From NCBI GenBank assembly GCA_946188345.1, contig CAMHUI010000002.1, forward strand, positions 1 to 64,000: DNA of 64,000 nt. The letters are read 5' to 3'. This document shows, one piece after another, positions 52,220 to 60,248 of the stretch (positions within the stretch are counted from its first letter, which is position 1; each line of letters opens with the position of its first letter). The translations under genes and the position numbers were made by a program. This DNA is from an uncultured Prevotellaceae bacterium (GTDB lineage Bacteria > Bacteroidota > Bacteroidia > Bacteroidales > Bacteroidaceae). The notes beneath the pieces were generated by a model. That model ran no database searches. It was not told the origin of the DNA and saw nothing but the letters and a program-made list of their open reading frames with translations.

Positions 52220-52681
52220 CTATTGGGGCATCTTCTCCCAAACGTTGTCGCTCACCTTCTTGTAGGTAGCGAGAATGTATTCGTCGGAGCTATACATGTA
52301 CTTCAACTTCAGCGTGTTGTTGGACAGGCCATCTACGACGAACGTCTGGTAACCGGCTCTCAGGCTTTTGCTTTCCTCGTTGAAGGAGAAAGAGAAAGTT
52401 CCGTTCTGGTCGAATACGCCATAATCCCCGCTCATTACCGTGCAGTTGCCGTCTTTGTCAAAGCGCAGGTATTCAGCGTCGTCGGCACTGACTTTCTTTT
52501 CATGGTGGAAGTCTCCGTCCTCATAGGCAACGCCACGGGTCTGCTGCCAGCTGCCGTAAAGGGATTCCACGCCTGCTACTCCTGTGACATCGTCATCGTC
52601 GTCACCGCATGCGGTGAAGCCTACACTCAACATTGCTACCATCATCATGGTCAGTAAGTTCAAAAAATACTTTTTGTTCAT
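52220..52681 (-). CDS. Small lipocalin-like lipoprotein
   Basis: A 153-residue lipoprotein with a lipobox (VGFTAC, Cys near 25) and an Asp-rich linker (GDDDDDV). The mature domain (SLYGSWQQTRGVAY, then YLRFDKDGNCTVMSGDYGVFDQNGTFSFSF, ending LATYKKVSDNVWEKM) resembles the lipocalin-like barrels of Bacteroidetes lipoproteins; such folds often bind small hydrophobic ligands, which is inference. It is convergent with the large exported-protein gene across the terminator. No own promoter was identified. Confidence 0.72.
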   Translation of the reverse strand: MNKKYFLNLLTMMMVAMLSVGFTACGDDDDDVTGVAGVESLYGSWQQTRGVAYEDGDFHHEKKVSADDAEYLRFDKDGNCTVMSGDYGVFDQNGTFSFSFNEESKSLRAGYQTFVVDGLSNNTLKLKYMYSSDEYILATYKKVSDNVWEKMPQ

Positions 52682-52738
52682 AGTCGTTTAATTAATATAA
52701 TTAATAATGTGTATGATTGGTCATGATGGTCTGTTTTG

Positions 52739-54115
52739 TTAATATACGCCTACCTCTGCGATGCCGGGTGATTCGGTGAACTGGGTGATGGTGATGCGCA
52801 GGCGGTCGGCCACGGTGGCAGGGAAGCGGTGCACCTTGACACGCAGGTCGTTGGGGGCCTTGCCTTCGAAGAGTGTGTACCACTGGCCGTTGAGCGCATA
52901 CTCCAGCCGGTAGGCCTTCATGCGAGGGTTGCTGCCCTCGGTGATGGTTACGGTGCTGATGGTCTGTGGCTCCTGCAGGTCTACCTCCCAGAAGGGCTCC
53001 TTCACCAGCGGATGCGACCACCAGGCAGACTCGAAGTCGTCGTCGTTGGCCAGGTCGGAGATGTTCATGTCGTAGCTCCACGAGCTCTCGGCGGGCTTGC
53101 CCTTGGCGATGTTATGTCCGATGATGGGCCCGTCGTTTCCGGGCAGGCGGGGTGTCTCCGTCAGCGGTTTCCACAGCCGGCCTATTTCTTTCAGGGCCTC
53201 TACGGCATTGTCGTCGAGGAGCCCGTCGCGGTTGGGCGCGGCGTTGAGGATGAAGTTGCAGTAGGCCTTTTCCGTGTATGGCCGGATGTTTTCGTCGACG
53301 AGCCACTGGGGCGACTTCAGCTTGTCGGTCGGCATCGACTCCTTCCAGAACCAGGTGCGCTGCAGGGGCAGGCAGGCCAGGGCAGGAAGGCGGTTGTCGG
53401 AGGTGGAGATTTTCTGTCCGGCACCCTGCTCATATGACTTGATATCGGTGTAGAAGAGCGCCTCGCGCGGATACTTCGCCGCGTTCAGGTCCATCACAAG
53501 GCAGTCGGGCTGCAGGCGCTTGATGTGGGCATAGATTTCGTCGAAGGGAACCTCGTCGTAGGAGATGCGGCTCCATGGGGCGTCCCAGCCGTCGATGATG
53601 AGGGCCTCGATGGGGCCGTAGCCTGTGAGCAGCTCCGTCAGCTGGGCCTTGAGCATGGAAATCTTCCACGGCTCGATGTGCCCCGGGCGCAGGCGGTGGT
53701 GGGTGTCGAGGATGGAGAAGTAGAGCATCACCTTCAGGCCTTCGGCGCGGAAGGCGTCAACGTATTCGCGCACCACGTCGCGCTTCAGTGGCGAGTTCAT
53801 CACGTTGTAGTCAGTAGTCTTTGTGTCCCAGATGCAGAAGCCGCTGTGGTGCTTCGTTGTCAGGCAACCGTAGGACATGTGGGCGTCCTTTGCAGCCCGT
53901 GCCCACTGGCGGCAGTCGAGCTTCGTGGGGTTGAACACCGAAGCCGGCAGGTCGGGGTCGGGCCAGTCCTCTGGCGCATAGGTTGGGATGTTGTAGTGGA
54001 TGAACATGCCGAACTGCAGGTCGACAAACTGCTGCTGACGTTCGAGGAGAGGGGTCTGCGAGAAAGAGGCTATAGCCGTCAGCAGTAACAGGGTTAACAA
54101 CAATGTTTTTTTCAT
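52739..54115 (-). CDS. GH29 alpha-L-fucosidase with discoidin-type C-terminus
   Basis: A 458-residue exported enzyme; the signal peptide (LLLTLLLLTAIASFSQ) fits ATG 54115. GH29 signs are FGMFIHY (His40), TKHHSGFCIWDT (about 87-98, the fucose-binding His pair 89-90), and ALIIDGWDAPW with the nucleophile Asp175. The acid/base may be Glu in SYEQGAG, by inference. Residues about 325-458 are a beta-sandwich of the F5/8 (discoidin) type (KGKPAESSWSYD; WEVDLQEPQTISTVTI). GH29 enzymes are retaining alpha-L-fucosidases. The promoter box lies 31 bp upstream. With GH95 at 14354, the window encodes two fucosidase families. Confidence 0.93.
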   Translation of the reverse strand: MKKTLLLTLLLLTAIASFSQTPLLERQQQFVDLQFGMFIHYNIPTYAPEDWPDPDLPASVFNPTKLDCRQWARAAKDAHMSYGCLTTKHHSGFCIWDTKTTDYNVMNSPLKRDVVREYVDAFRAEGLKVMLYFSILDTHHRLRPGHIEPWKISMLKAQLTELLTGYGPIEALIIDGWDAPWSRISYDEVPFDEIYAHIKRLQPDCLVMDLNAAKYPREALFYTDIKSYEQGAGQKISTSDNRLPALACLPLQRTWFWKESMPTDKLKSPQWLVDENIRPYTEKAYCNFILNAAPNRDGLLDDNAVEALKEIGRLWKPLTETPRLPGNDGPIIGHNIAKGKPAESSWSYDMNISDLANDDDFESAWWSHPLVKEPFWEVDLQEPQTISTVTITEGSNPRMKAYRLEYALNGQWYTLFEGKAPNDLRVKVHRFPATVADRLRITITQFTESPGIAEVGVY

Positions 54116-54146
54116 GAGGAGTTGACTTTTGCTCTTAATTTCCCTG

Positions 54147-54154
54147 CAAAAGTA
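54147..54154 (-). promoter_or_regulatory. -7 box TACTTTTG of the GH29 gene
   Basis: CAAAAGTA on the plus strand, 31 bp before the start codon. Confidence 0.6.
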
Positions 54155-54174
54155 CTCATTTTTATTGATATTAC

Positions 54175-54210
54175 GAAAGAAGTGCGGCAAAAACTTGTCG
54201 CACTTCTTTC
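54175..54210 (-). terminator. Terminator of hsp20
   Basis: GAAAGAAGTGCG (54175-54186) pairs perfectly with CGCACTTCTTTC (54199-54210); 12-base loop. Confidence 0.85.
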
Positions 54211-54234
54211 GTTCCTCCTTTATTCCAGTTTTGC

Positions 54235-54660
54235 TTAGTCGATGTTGATCTGGCGATGGATGGTCTGCTTCTCCTGCACGAACTTCGGCAGTTCCACGGT
54301 GAGCACGCCGTCGTTGACACGGGCTGCAATCTTGTCCTTCTCCACGTCGTCGGGCAGGATGAGCGTCTGCTCGAACTTCGAGTAGCTAAACTCGCGGCGC
54401 AGGTAGTGGGCCTTCTTGTCCTCTTCCTTCTGTTCGGCCTTGCGCTCCATCTTGATGACCAGGTTGCCATCCTTGTTGATGTTCACGTTGAAGTCTTCCT
54501 TCGTCATGCCCGGAGCGGCCACTTCCACCGTGTAGGCCTTGTCGTTTTCCAGTACGTTGATGGCCGGAGCTGTAGCTGCTGCACGCGGCATGAAGTCGGT
54601 ATCGAAAAAGTCGTTGAACACTTCGGGTAACCATGCATTTCTACGAATCATTGGTGTCAT
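54235..54660 (-). CDS. Small heat-shock protein (Hsp20 / alpha-crystallin)
   Basis: A 141-residue small chaperone that holds unfolding proteins. The alpha-crystallin domain runs about 35-135: INVLENDKAYTVEVAAPGMTKEDF, GNLVIKMERK, REFSYSKFEQTLILPDDV and ARVNDGVLTVELPK (the conserved GVLTVxLPK), then the C-terminal tail QTIHRQINI, where IxI is the family's assembly motif. The start is ATG 54660, preceded by GGAGG at SD distance; the ATG at 54675 overlaps that SD and is less likely. Upstream is a sigma-54-like promoter. A terminator hairpin follows. Confidence 0.95.
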   Translation of the reverse strand: MTPMIRRNAWLPEVFNDFFDTDFMPRAAATAPAINVLENDKAYTVEVAAPGMTKEDFNVNINKDGNLVIKMERKAEQKEEDKKAHYLRREFSYSKFEQTLILPDDVEKDKIAARVNDGVLTVELPKFVQEKQTIHRQINID

Positions 54661-54733
54661 AATCAAATCCTCCATTTTTATTAATTGGTTATACTTTTTG
54701 TTTCTTCCGAGCCTTGCGGCTTCACCATGATAA

Positions 54734-54751
54734 TTGCAACATCCAGACCAG
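54734..54751 (-). promoter_or_regulatory. Sigma-54-type (-24/-12) promoter of hsp20
   Basis: On the minus strand the sequence is CTGGTCTGGATGTTGCAA: TGG, 8 bases, TTGC, giving GG and GC with 10 bp between, the RpoN geometry. TAnnTTTG is absent upstream of hsp20. The expected transcription start is about 65 nt before the start codon. Confidence 0.6.
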
Positions 54752-54761
54752 ACCCTAAAAG

Positions 54762-54795
54762 ATGACAATTTGGCGCAGACGAATGACAAAATGGC
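54762..54795 (-). promoter_or_regulatory. Direct repeat upstream of hsp20 (candidate enhancer site)
   Basis: ATGACAATTTGGC (54762-54774) and ATGACAAAATGGC (54783-54795) are 21 bp apart, two helical turns, and lie just upstream of the -24 element (on the minus strand). Confidence 0.55.
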
Positions 54796-54917
54796 AAATA
54801 AGGGTAGACAAGGAGCATTTCAGTCCGTGTTTATCCGTGTTAGCATTGAATAATAAAAGTCTCCGTGCCCGTCCGTGTAATAAATAGGTGTCTTTGTCTT
54901 TATGTAGAAAAAGTGTT
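54796..54917. other. Gene-free DNA upstream of hsp20
   Basis: Nothing recognised; AT rich, it leads into the dispersed hairpin repeat. Confidence 0.35.
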
Positions 54918-55345
54918 TCTGAATATTCTTTACAAAAGTCGCCGAAATCGGCTCTGAGAATCGATTATTTTGAAAAAATTTTTCCTTGGCTTCAAATAAC
55001 GCAGTTATGAGTCGTTTGTTGCAACCTGTTGACAATGAAGCGAATAGCGTTTTCGTCCTTGATAACCACCGACAAACCGACCAACGAATCCGACCTTTCG
55101 GACAGCGAAAGGCAAGCTTTCGTTCAGACTTTAGGTACAAAAGTCATGACGAAAAGTAAGAAATCGTGATGCGATTTCTTAGAAATCATGCAACGATTTG
55201 GTACAAAAGTCTTGATGATTTGTACCAAAAGTCTATCACTCGCCCCATGAAACCTCGGAAAAATGGCTTCGGAAGTCGCATTTGTTTTGCTGGAACGCCT
55301 GTAAATCCTGACAGAAATTTTCGGTAAAAAAGTTTTACAACGCTC
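54918..55345 (+). repeat. Dispersed hairpin repeat, copy 2
   Basis: Homologue of 7686-8115 in the same orientation. The near-identical core (55122-55234) has GGTACAAAAGTC at 55134-55145, the same 9-bp hairpin with the TGATG loop, and the second palindromic GGTACAAA/TTTGTACC. The minus-strand frame at 55124-55420 shares only its tail with that of copy 1. Confidence 0.75.
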
Positions 55346-55375
55346 CCTCTGGAGGGTAGGGTGGGCTTTAGGGTG

Positions 55376-55477
55376 GGGTAAAAAAATGAGGGCAGACAAA
55401 CATCTGCCCTCAACCAACACAAAAACTAAACTAGACTTAACTAAACTAATTTGGGAATTTCACAACCCCCTCATTGT
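55376..55477 (-). ncRNA. Candidate small RNA of about 100 nt
   Basis: A minus-strand promoter at 55484-55515 is followed within about 100 nt by a strong terminator at 55388-55411 with seven U residues after it, and no coding frame fits between. The region carries TTTAGTT-type runs. The unit lies between aroC's stop (55523) and the hairpin repeat; it may be a stand-alone small RNA or a leader with the aroC terminator. Confidence 0.4.
55388..55411 (-). terminator. Strong terminator, serves the small RNA and/or aroC
   Basis: GAGGGCAGA (55388-55396) pairs with TCTGCCCTC (55403-55411), 6-base loop; on the minus strand it is followed by ATTTTTTT. Confidence 0.9.
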
Positions 55478-55483
55478 CGAGTG

Positions 55484-55515
55484 CAAATTTACGACAACTT
55501 TTTTAATTGTGCAAA
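55484..55515 (-). promoter_or_regulatory. Promoter of the candidate small RNA
   Basis: On the minus strand TTTG (55512-55515) and TAAATTTG (55484-55491) are 20 bp apart, an ideal Bacteroidetes promoter. Confidence 0.6.
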
Positions 55516-55522
55516 TTTTTTT

Positions 55523-56617
55523 CTATTTATTTTCGATTATCTTTAAAAAATTCTTATTTGTCGATAAATTTTGTAGGGTTTTGTCTAAAATGACCATTGC
55601 TGCCGCGGCTTCGACGATGACGACTGCGCGGGGCAAGACGCAGGGGTCGTGGCGCCCTTGGGCCTTCATGGTGGTGGGGTTGCCTTCGAGGTCGATGGTC
55701 TGCTGTGGTTGCAGGATGGTGGGTGCCGGCTTGAAGGCTACGCGGAAGTAGATGTCTTCTCCGTTGGAGATTCCTCCCTGTATGCCGCCGCTGTGATTGG
55801 TGGCTGTGCGGCCTTCAGGGGTCCACGGGTCGTTCTGTTCGGAGCCTCTCATGGTGAGTCCGTTGAAGCCCTCGCCGTATTCGAATCCCTTGGCGGCATT
55901 GATACTCATCATGGCATGTGCGAGGTCGGCGCTGAGCTTGTCGGCTTCAGGCTCGCCCAGTCCTGCCGGACAGCCGCTGACGACGCAGCTGACGGTGCCG
56001 CCGATGCTGTCGCCGTCGGCCTTTACGTTGCGGATGAGGGCTTCCATCTCGGCGGCTTTCTGGGGGTCGGGGCAGCGCACGGTGTTGCTCTCGGCGAGCG
56101 AGAGGTCGTAGCGGCGGTAGTCGGTGTCGAGGGCGATGGGGCCAATCTGCGAGGTGTATGCTCGGATGGTGATGCCCAGCTGTCTAAGTACCATCTTGGC
56201 CAGTGCCCCAGCCACGACGCGGCTTGCTGTGACGCGGGCCGACGAACGTCCTCCGCCCTGGTGGTCGCGCGTGCCATATTTATATTGGTAGGTGTAGTCG
56301 GCATGTGACGGGCGATAGAGGCAGCGCAGCGGCTCGTAGTCCTGCGAGTGGTGGTCTTCGTTGCGGATGATGAAGCCGATGGGTGCTCCCGTTGAGCGTC
56401 CCTCGAAGACTCCGCTGAGCAGCTCCACTCGGTCGGTCTCTTTTCTCTGTGTGGTGAGCGCGCTCTGTCCCGGTTTCCGTCGGTCGAGTTCGGCCTGAAG
56501 GAAGTCCACGTCGATGTTGATGCCTGGCGGCATGCCGTCGACGACGCCGCCGATGGCCGGTCCATGGCTCTCGCCGAATGTAGTCAGGCGGAAGATGTGT
56601 CCGAAGGTGTTGCTCAT
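55523..56617 (-). CDS. aroC: Chorismate synthase
   Basis: A 364-residue enzyme that converts EPSP to chorismate at the end of the shikimate pathway, using reduced FMN. Motifs: [18 protein letters not shown] near the start (GESHG), [28 protein letters not shown] (the central signature with the two conserved His residues), and [23 protein letters not shown] near the end. ATG 56617 gives the family start MSNTFGH. It is 20 bp downstream of slyD in the same direction, so the pair is likely one operon. Length is normal. Confidence 0.97.
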   Translation of the reverse strand: MSNTFGHIFRLTTFGESHGPAIGGVVDGMPPGINIDVDFLQAELDRRKPGQSALTTQRKETDRVELLSGVFEGRSTGAPIGFIIRNEDHHSQDYEPLRCLYRPSHADYTYQYKYGTRDHQGGGRSSARVTASRVVAGALAKMVLRQLGITIRAYTSQIGPIALDTDYRRYDLSLAESNTVRCPDPQKAAEMEALIRNVKADGDSIGGTVSCVVSGCPAGLGEPEADKLSADLAHAMMSINAAKGFEYGEGFNGLTMRGSEQNDPWTPEGRTATNHSGGIQGGISNGEDIYFRVAFKPAPTILQPQQTIDLEGNPTTMKAQGRHDPCVLPRAVVIVEAAAAMVILDKTLQNLSTNKNFLKIIENK

Positions 56618-56637
56618 GTCTTGTAGGCTTTTGTGTG

Positions 56638-57219
56638 TTATCGTTTGCCGCAACGGCCGCAGCCGCCGTGCTTTTTCTCTTTCTGTTGTCCATCGCCGTC
56701 CTCCTCGCAGCCTCCACAGTCGCCACCGCAGCAGCCGCATCCGCCGTTGATGGTCTTGATGATTTCTTCTTCGGTGGCATCGCGGGTGTCGATGATTTGT
56801 CCGACAAACTGCAGCTCCTGTCCGGCCAGCGGGTGGTTCAGGTCGACGACGACTTTCTGGTCGGTGATATCGATGACGCGGCCCATGAAGCGGTCGCCCT
56901 GCTCGTTCTGCAGGGGGATTGCAGCGCCGGTGTAGACATGGTCGGTGTCGAACTTGCCGTCGATGCAGAAAATCTCGCGGTCGAGGTCTACCACGCGGTC
57001 GTCGAAGTATTCCCCATAAGCCTGCACCTTGGTCAGGGTGAAGTCGAACTCGGCTCCCTTCTCCAGCCCGACGACTTGACGCTCGAACTCATCGAGCGCT
57101 ATGCCGAAGCCGCTGATGAACTCGAAAGGCTCGTCGGCAGAGGTCTGCTCGATGAGGCCCTTCTTGCCTTCGGAGATGGTGTAGAGCTTGTAGGAAAGGG
57201 TGATGAATTTGTGTTCCAT
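56638..57219 (-). CDS. slyD: FKBP-type peptidyl-prolyl isomerase, SlyD-like
   Basis: A 193-residue SlyD-type isomerase/chaperone. The FKBP domain with its inserted IF domain reads [22 protein letters not shown], then [57 protein letters not shown] and [15 protein letters not shown]. The C-terminus has a metal-binding Cys/His-rich tail ([27 protein letters not shown]), the SlyD hallmark used for nickel or other divalent metals. ATG 57219 excludes a longer frame that would run into the promoter. It is the first gene of a pair with aroC. Confidence 0.93.
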   Translation of the reverse strand: MEHKFITLSYKLYTISEGKKGLIEQTSADEPFEFISGFGIALDEFERQVVGLEKGAEFDFTLTKVQAYGEYFDDRVVDLDREIFCIDGKFDTDHVYTGAAIPLQNEQGDRFMGRVIDITDQKVVVDLNHPLAGQELQFVGQIIDTRDATEEEIIKTINGGCGCCGGDCGGCEEDGDGQQKEKKHGGCGRCGKR

Positions 57220-57258
57220 AATTGTCAGTGTAGCTGTTAACAAGTCATTCTTCGAGTG

Positions 57259-57266
57259 CAAAATTA
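57259..57266 (-). promoter_or_regulatory. -7 box TAATTTTG of slyD-aroC
   Basis: CAAAATTA on the plus strand, 39 bp before the slyD start. Confidence 0.6.
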
Positions 57267-57317
57267 GCTTATTTTTCCTGAATGGCAAAGACTTTCAAAC
57301 GCTTTTTCATGAAATGT

Positions 57318-57349
57318 TTTGGTTTTTTCTCTGATTTTACTTAACTTTG
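57318..57349 (+). promoter_or_regulatory. Promoter of the barrel lipoprotein operon
   Basis: TTTG at 57318-57321 and TAACTTTG at 57342-57349 are 20 bp apart, 30 bp before the ATG at 57380. Confidence 0.75.
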
Positions 57350-57379
57350 CCTGCATAAATAAAAAAAAGTGTTTGAGAA

Positions 57380-58375
57380 ATGAAGAAGCAAATAATTTTT
57401 ATCAGTAGCCTATTGGCTGTCTTGATGACAGCCTGCTCGCCAAAGGTGGTGACGGATATAGCCGTCAGCTACCCGGCCATCCCTGTTGACTCGGTGGAGG
57501 TATTTGAAGAAGACGACTACGTCGTGGCTACAGGAGAATACCTGGGAACCGTTGCTGTCTACGACCGTGGCATGACCTCCAAATGCAAATATGACTATGT
57601 CGTTCAGCTGGCCAAGGAACGCACGGCCGCCATCGGAGGCAATGCCCTGCAGCTGACCAGGCATCTGACACCCTCCTTCCAAAGCACCTGCCACCAGATA
57701 CAGGCCAACATGCTGCGGTTGAGCGAATTCGACATCAATGCCCCCCTGCTTGAAGTCCCAGATGCTGACTCGTTGCGCCGCTTCCCCTCAGAGCGGTTTG
57801 CCGCAGGCGTTTCAAACTGGCAGCTTGATACGCTGCCCGAGCACCAGCCCTTTAGAGATGCCTTCATCATCGGGGCCGGACCTATGTGGAACAGGTCAAA
57901 AATCGAGACAGGAAATGGAACTTACGAGAACAAAAGCGGCTACAGCATCGCTGCAACCTATCGACACCTCTGGCTGATGGGAAGGTCGGGCCTCGGCTTC
58001 GGACTCCATGGCCAATATACCAACACGTCATTCGGTGGGTACCCTCGCACCGCCAGGATGGAGACCTTCTTCATAGGCCCCACGTTAGAAATGTCCTATT
58101 TAACCACTCAAAGCTGGTCGTGGGACCTCGGCTATGGATTAGGATATACCCGCTATTCGGAAACGGGCACCACAACAGAGAACGCGTTCGGTTCGTTGAT
58201 GCATGTAGGTGCGGGAAAGAAATTCAGTAGGAATCTTATCTTCGGCATCGACTATTCGTTCTACACCCACCGCTTCAAGAAGCCCGCAGGCGTGCAGCTG
58301 GCCAAGAACGAGTTCTATGGCCTCCAGACGAGCAACATCGCCCTCAGGCTGCTGATAAACATTTATGATAAATGA
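57380..58375 (+). CDS. Lipoprotein with outer-membrane beta-barrel domain
   Basis: A 331-residue lipoprotein with a lipobox (AVLMTAC, Cys19). Residues about 20-115 are a soluble domain with short strands and a Cys pair; about 160-331 have barrel-type strands rich in aromatics and Gly (GFGLHGQYTNTSFGGYP, SWDLGYGLGYTRYSETG, IFGIDYSFYTHRF, NIALRLLINIYD). The combination is unusual. The function is unknown. The first gene of a run: its stop overlaps the next start (ATGA) and it is followed by the DUF59 and lpxH-like genes. Confidence 0.75.
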   Translation: MKKQIIFISSLLAVLMTACSPKVVTDIAVSYPAIPVDSVEVFEEDDYVVATGEYLGTVAVYDRGMTSKCKYDYVVQLAKERTAAIGGNALQLTRHLTPSFQSTCHQIQANMLRLSEFDINAPLLEVPDADSLRRFPSERFAAGVSNWQLDTLPEHQPFRDAFIIGAGPMWNRSKIETGNGTYENKSGYSIAATYRHLWLMGRSGLGFGLHGQYTNTSFGGYPRTARMETFFIGPTLEMSYLTTQSWSWDLGYGLGYTRYSETGTTTENAFGSLMHVGAGKKFSRNLIFGIDYSFYTHRFKKPAGVQLAKNEFYGLQTSNIALRLLINIYDK

Positions 58376-58692
58376 CACAAGAAGAAAAGACAAAGATAGA
58401 AGAGCGCATCGTTGACGTGCTGAAGACCGTCTACGACCCTGAGATTCCCGTCGACGTGTGGAACCTCGGCATGATATACCGCATTGACGTCAAAGACGAC
58501 CACGCCGTAGAGCTCGACATGACCTTCACGGCACCCAACTGTCCGGCAGCAGACTTTATCCTGGAAGACGTCCGGACCAAGGTGGAGAGCGTCGAAGGCA
58601 TCACCCAGGCAACGGTCAACCTGGTCTTCGAACCGGAATGGAACCAGAGCATGATGTCGGAAGAAGCCCGCGTCGAACTGGGATTTGACTGA
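58372..58692 (+). CDS. DUF59/MIP18-type metal-sulfur cluster assembly factor
   Basis: A 106-residue protein of the SufT/PaaD-like DUF59 family that helps assemble or transfer Fe-S clusters. It shows the family pattern YDPEIPVDVWNLGMIY at about 21-36 (DPE(I/V)P...N(L/I)G(L/M)(I/V)Y), the conserved TFTAPNCPAAD at about 52-62 with the reactive Cys, and VNLVFEPEWNQSMMSEEAR at the end. The start overlaps the preceding stop (ATGA). Being coupled to an envelope gene is a loose association only. Confidence 0.93.
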   Translation: MTQEEKTKIEERIVDVLKTVYDPEIPVDVWNLGMIYRIDVKDDHAVELDMTFTAPNCPAADFILEDVRTKVESVEGITQATVNLVFEPEWNQSMMSEEARVELGFD

Positions 58693-58715
58693 ATAATTAC
58701 CAATAGGCAATTCTT

Positions 58716-59465
58716 ATGAGTGTTTATTTCCTCTCAGATGCCCATCTCGGTTCGCTGGCCACTGCCGACAGGCTGGGGCAGGAGCGGCGGCTGGTAAGCT
58801 TCCTCGACAGCATCAAGGAAGAGGCAGAGGAAGTCTATCTGCTGGGCGACATGTTCGACTTCTGGAACGAATACCGATATGTGGTGCCAAAGGGCTTCAC
58901 ACGCTTCCTCGGCAAACTGTCGGAACTCACAGACAGAGGCATCAAGGTGCACTACTTCACCGGCAACCACGACATCTGGACCTATGGCTATCTGGAAGAG
59001 GAATGTGGCGTCATCCTCCATCGGGAGCCGCTGCTGACGACCATCGGCGGTAAGACCTTCTACCTGGCCCACGGCGACGGACTGGGCGACCCTGATAGGA
59101 AGTTCAAGTTCCTGCGAGCCGTCTTCCATAACCGCTTCTGCCAGCGGCTGCTTAACTTCGCACATCCCTGGTGGGGTATGCAGCTCGGACTCCGATGGGC
59201 CAGGCACTCCCGCCTGAAGCGAGACAACGGCAAGGAACCACCCTATATGGGCGAGGACAAAGAGTATCTCGTGAAATACTCCAAGGAACTGCTGCAGCAC
59301 CAGCCCGACATCGACTTCTGCATCTACGGCCATCGGCACATCGAACTCGACCTGATGCTCACGCAGAAGGCACGCATGGTCATCCTCGGCGACTGGCTAT
59401 GGCAGTTCACCTACGCCGTCTTCGATGGCGACAACCTCAGACTCGACAGCTACGAAGAACTATAG
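58716..59465 (+). CDS. lpxH: LpxH-like UDP-2,3-diacylglucosamine diphosphatase
   Basis: A 249-residue calcineurin-like metallophosphoesterase. Metal ligands are in place: DAH at 8-10, GDMFDFW at 44-50 (Asp45), GNHD at 83-86, LAHGDG with His119, and YGHRH at 204-208. LpxH removes UMP from UDP-diacylglucosamine during lipid A synthesis; FDFWNEYRYVVPKGFTRF and the length are consistent, although Bacteroidetes paralogues with other substrates exist. It lies 23 bp after the DUF59 gene, so the three-gene run is probably one transcript. Confidence 0.88.
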   Translation: MSVYFLSDAHLGSLATADRLGQERRLVSFLDSIKEEAEEVYLLGDMFDFWNEYRYVVPKGFTRFLGKLSELTDRGIKVHYFTGNHDIWTYGYLEEECGVILHREPLLTTIGGKTFYLAHGDGLGDPDRKFKFLRAVFHNRFCQRLLNFAHPWWGMQLGLRWARHSRLKRDNGKEPPYMGEDKEYLVKYSKELLQHQPDIDFCIYGHRHIELDLMLTQKARMVILGDWLWQFTYAVFDGDNLRLDSYEEL

Positions 59466-59513
59466 TAGCCATTTATTGTGACTATCAAAAAATAACTTTA
59501 AACACAAATAAAA

Positions 59514-60209
59514 ATGAAACCAACCATCAAGACCTTTATGCTCGCAGCCATGATGCTGCTCACAGCAAACAACATGCAGGCCCAGCGCCACGACTTCGCC
59601 TGTTTCGACTGCTATGCCAAAGCCAATGCAGAACTCGGTAAGCCCGCCAAAGGAGAAAAGCGCGTCGTATTCCTGGGAAACAGCATCACCTGGGGATGGG
59701 TTGACCAGCATCCCGAGTTCTTCAAGGAAAACGGTTTCATCGGTCGAGGCATCAGCGGACAGACCTCCTATCAGTTCTTGTTGCGCTTCCGCCAGGACGT
59801 GATCAACCTGCAGCCGAAGATTGTCGTCATCAACTATGGCACCAACGACATCGCTGAGAATACCGGCAAGTATGACGAAGACCAGACCTTCGGAAACGTC
59901 GTCTCGATGTGTGAGCTGGCCAAGGCCAACAAGATTAAAGTCATCCTGACCTCCACCCTGCCGGCTGGCAACTTCCCCTGGCGACTCGAAATCAAAGACT
60001 CCATGGAGAAAATCCGCAGCCTGAATGCCCGCGTGAAAGCCTATGCCGATGCCCATAAGATTCCTTTCGTTGACTACTTCACAGCCATGCTCAACGAGGA
60101 CGGAACCCGCATGAACACGGAGTATACCCCCGAGCAGGTGCATCCCAACAAGAAAGGCTACGCAGTGATGGAAAGCCTCGTGCTGCCTGTCATTAAAAAG
60201 ATGAGATAA
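59514..60209 (+). CDS. SGNH/GDSL-type esterase
   Basis: A 231-residue exported hydrolase of the SGNH type. Blocks: block I FLGNSITWGW with nucleophile Ser57, block II GISGQTSY (Gly), block III GTND at 109-112, block V QVHPNKKGY with His210. The residue three before the catalytic His is Glu207 rather than the usual Asp. The family includes carbohydrate acetyl esterases and lipases; with the glycosidases nearby, deacetylation of a glycan is plausible but not shown. It is 48 bp after lpxH and is followed directly by a clostripain-like gene. Confidence 0.88.
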   Translation: MKPTIKTFMLAAMMLLTANNMQAQRHDFACFDCYAKANAELGKPAKGEKRVVFLGNSITWGWVDQHPEFFKENGFIGRGISGQTSYQFLLRFRQDVINLQPKIVVINYGTNDIAENTGKYDEDQTFGNVVSMCELAKANKIKVILTSTLPAGNFPWRLEIKDSMEKIRSLNARVKAYADAHKIPFVDYFTAMLNEDGTRMNTEYTPEQVHPNKKGYAVMESLVLPVIKKMR

Positions 60210-60248
60210 GTGAAAGAACGAAAGAGTGAAGGAAGGAAGAACTACGGA

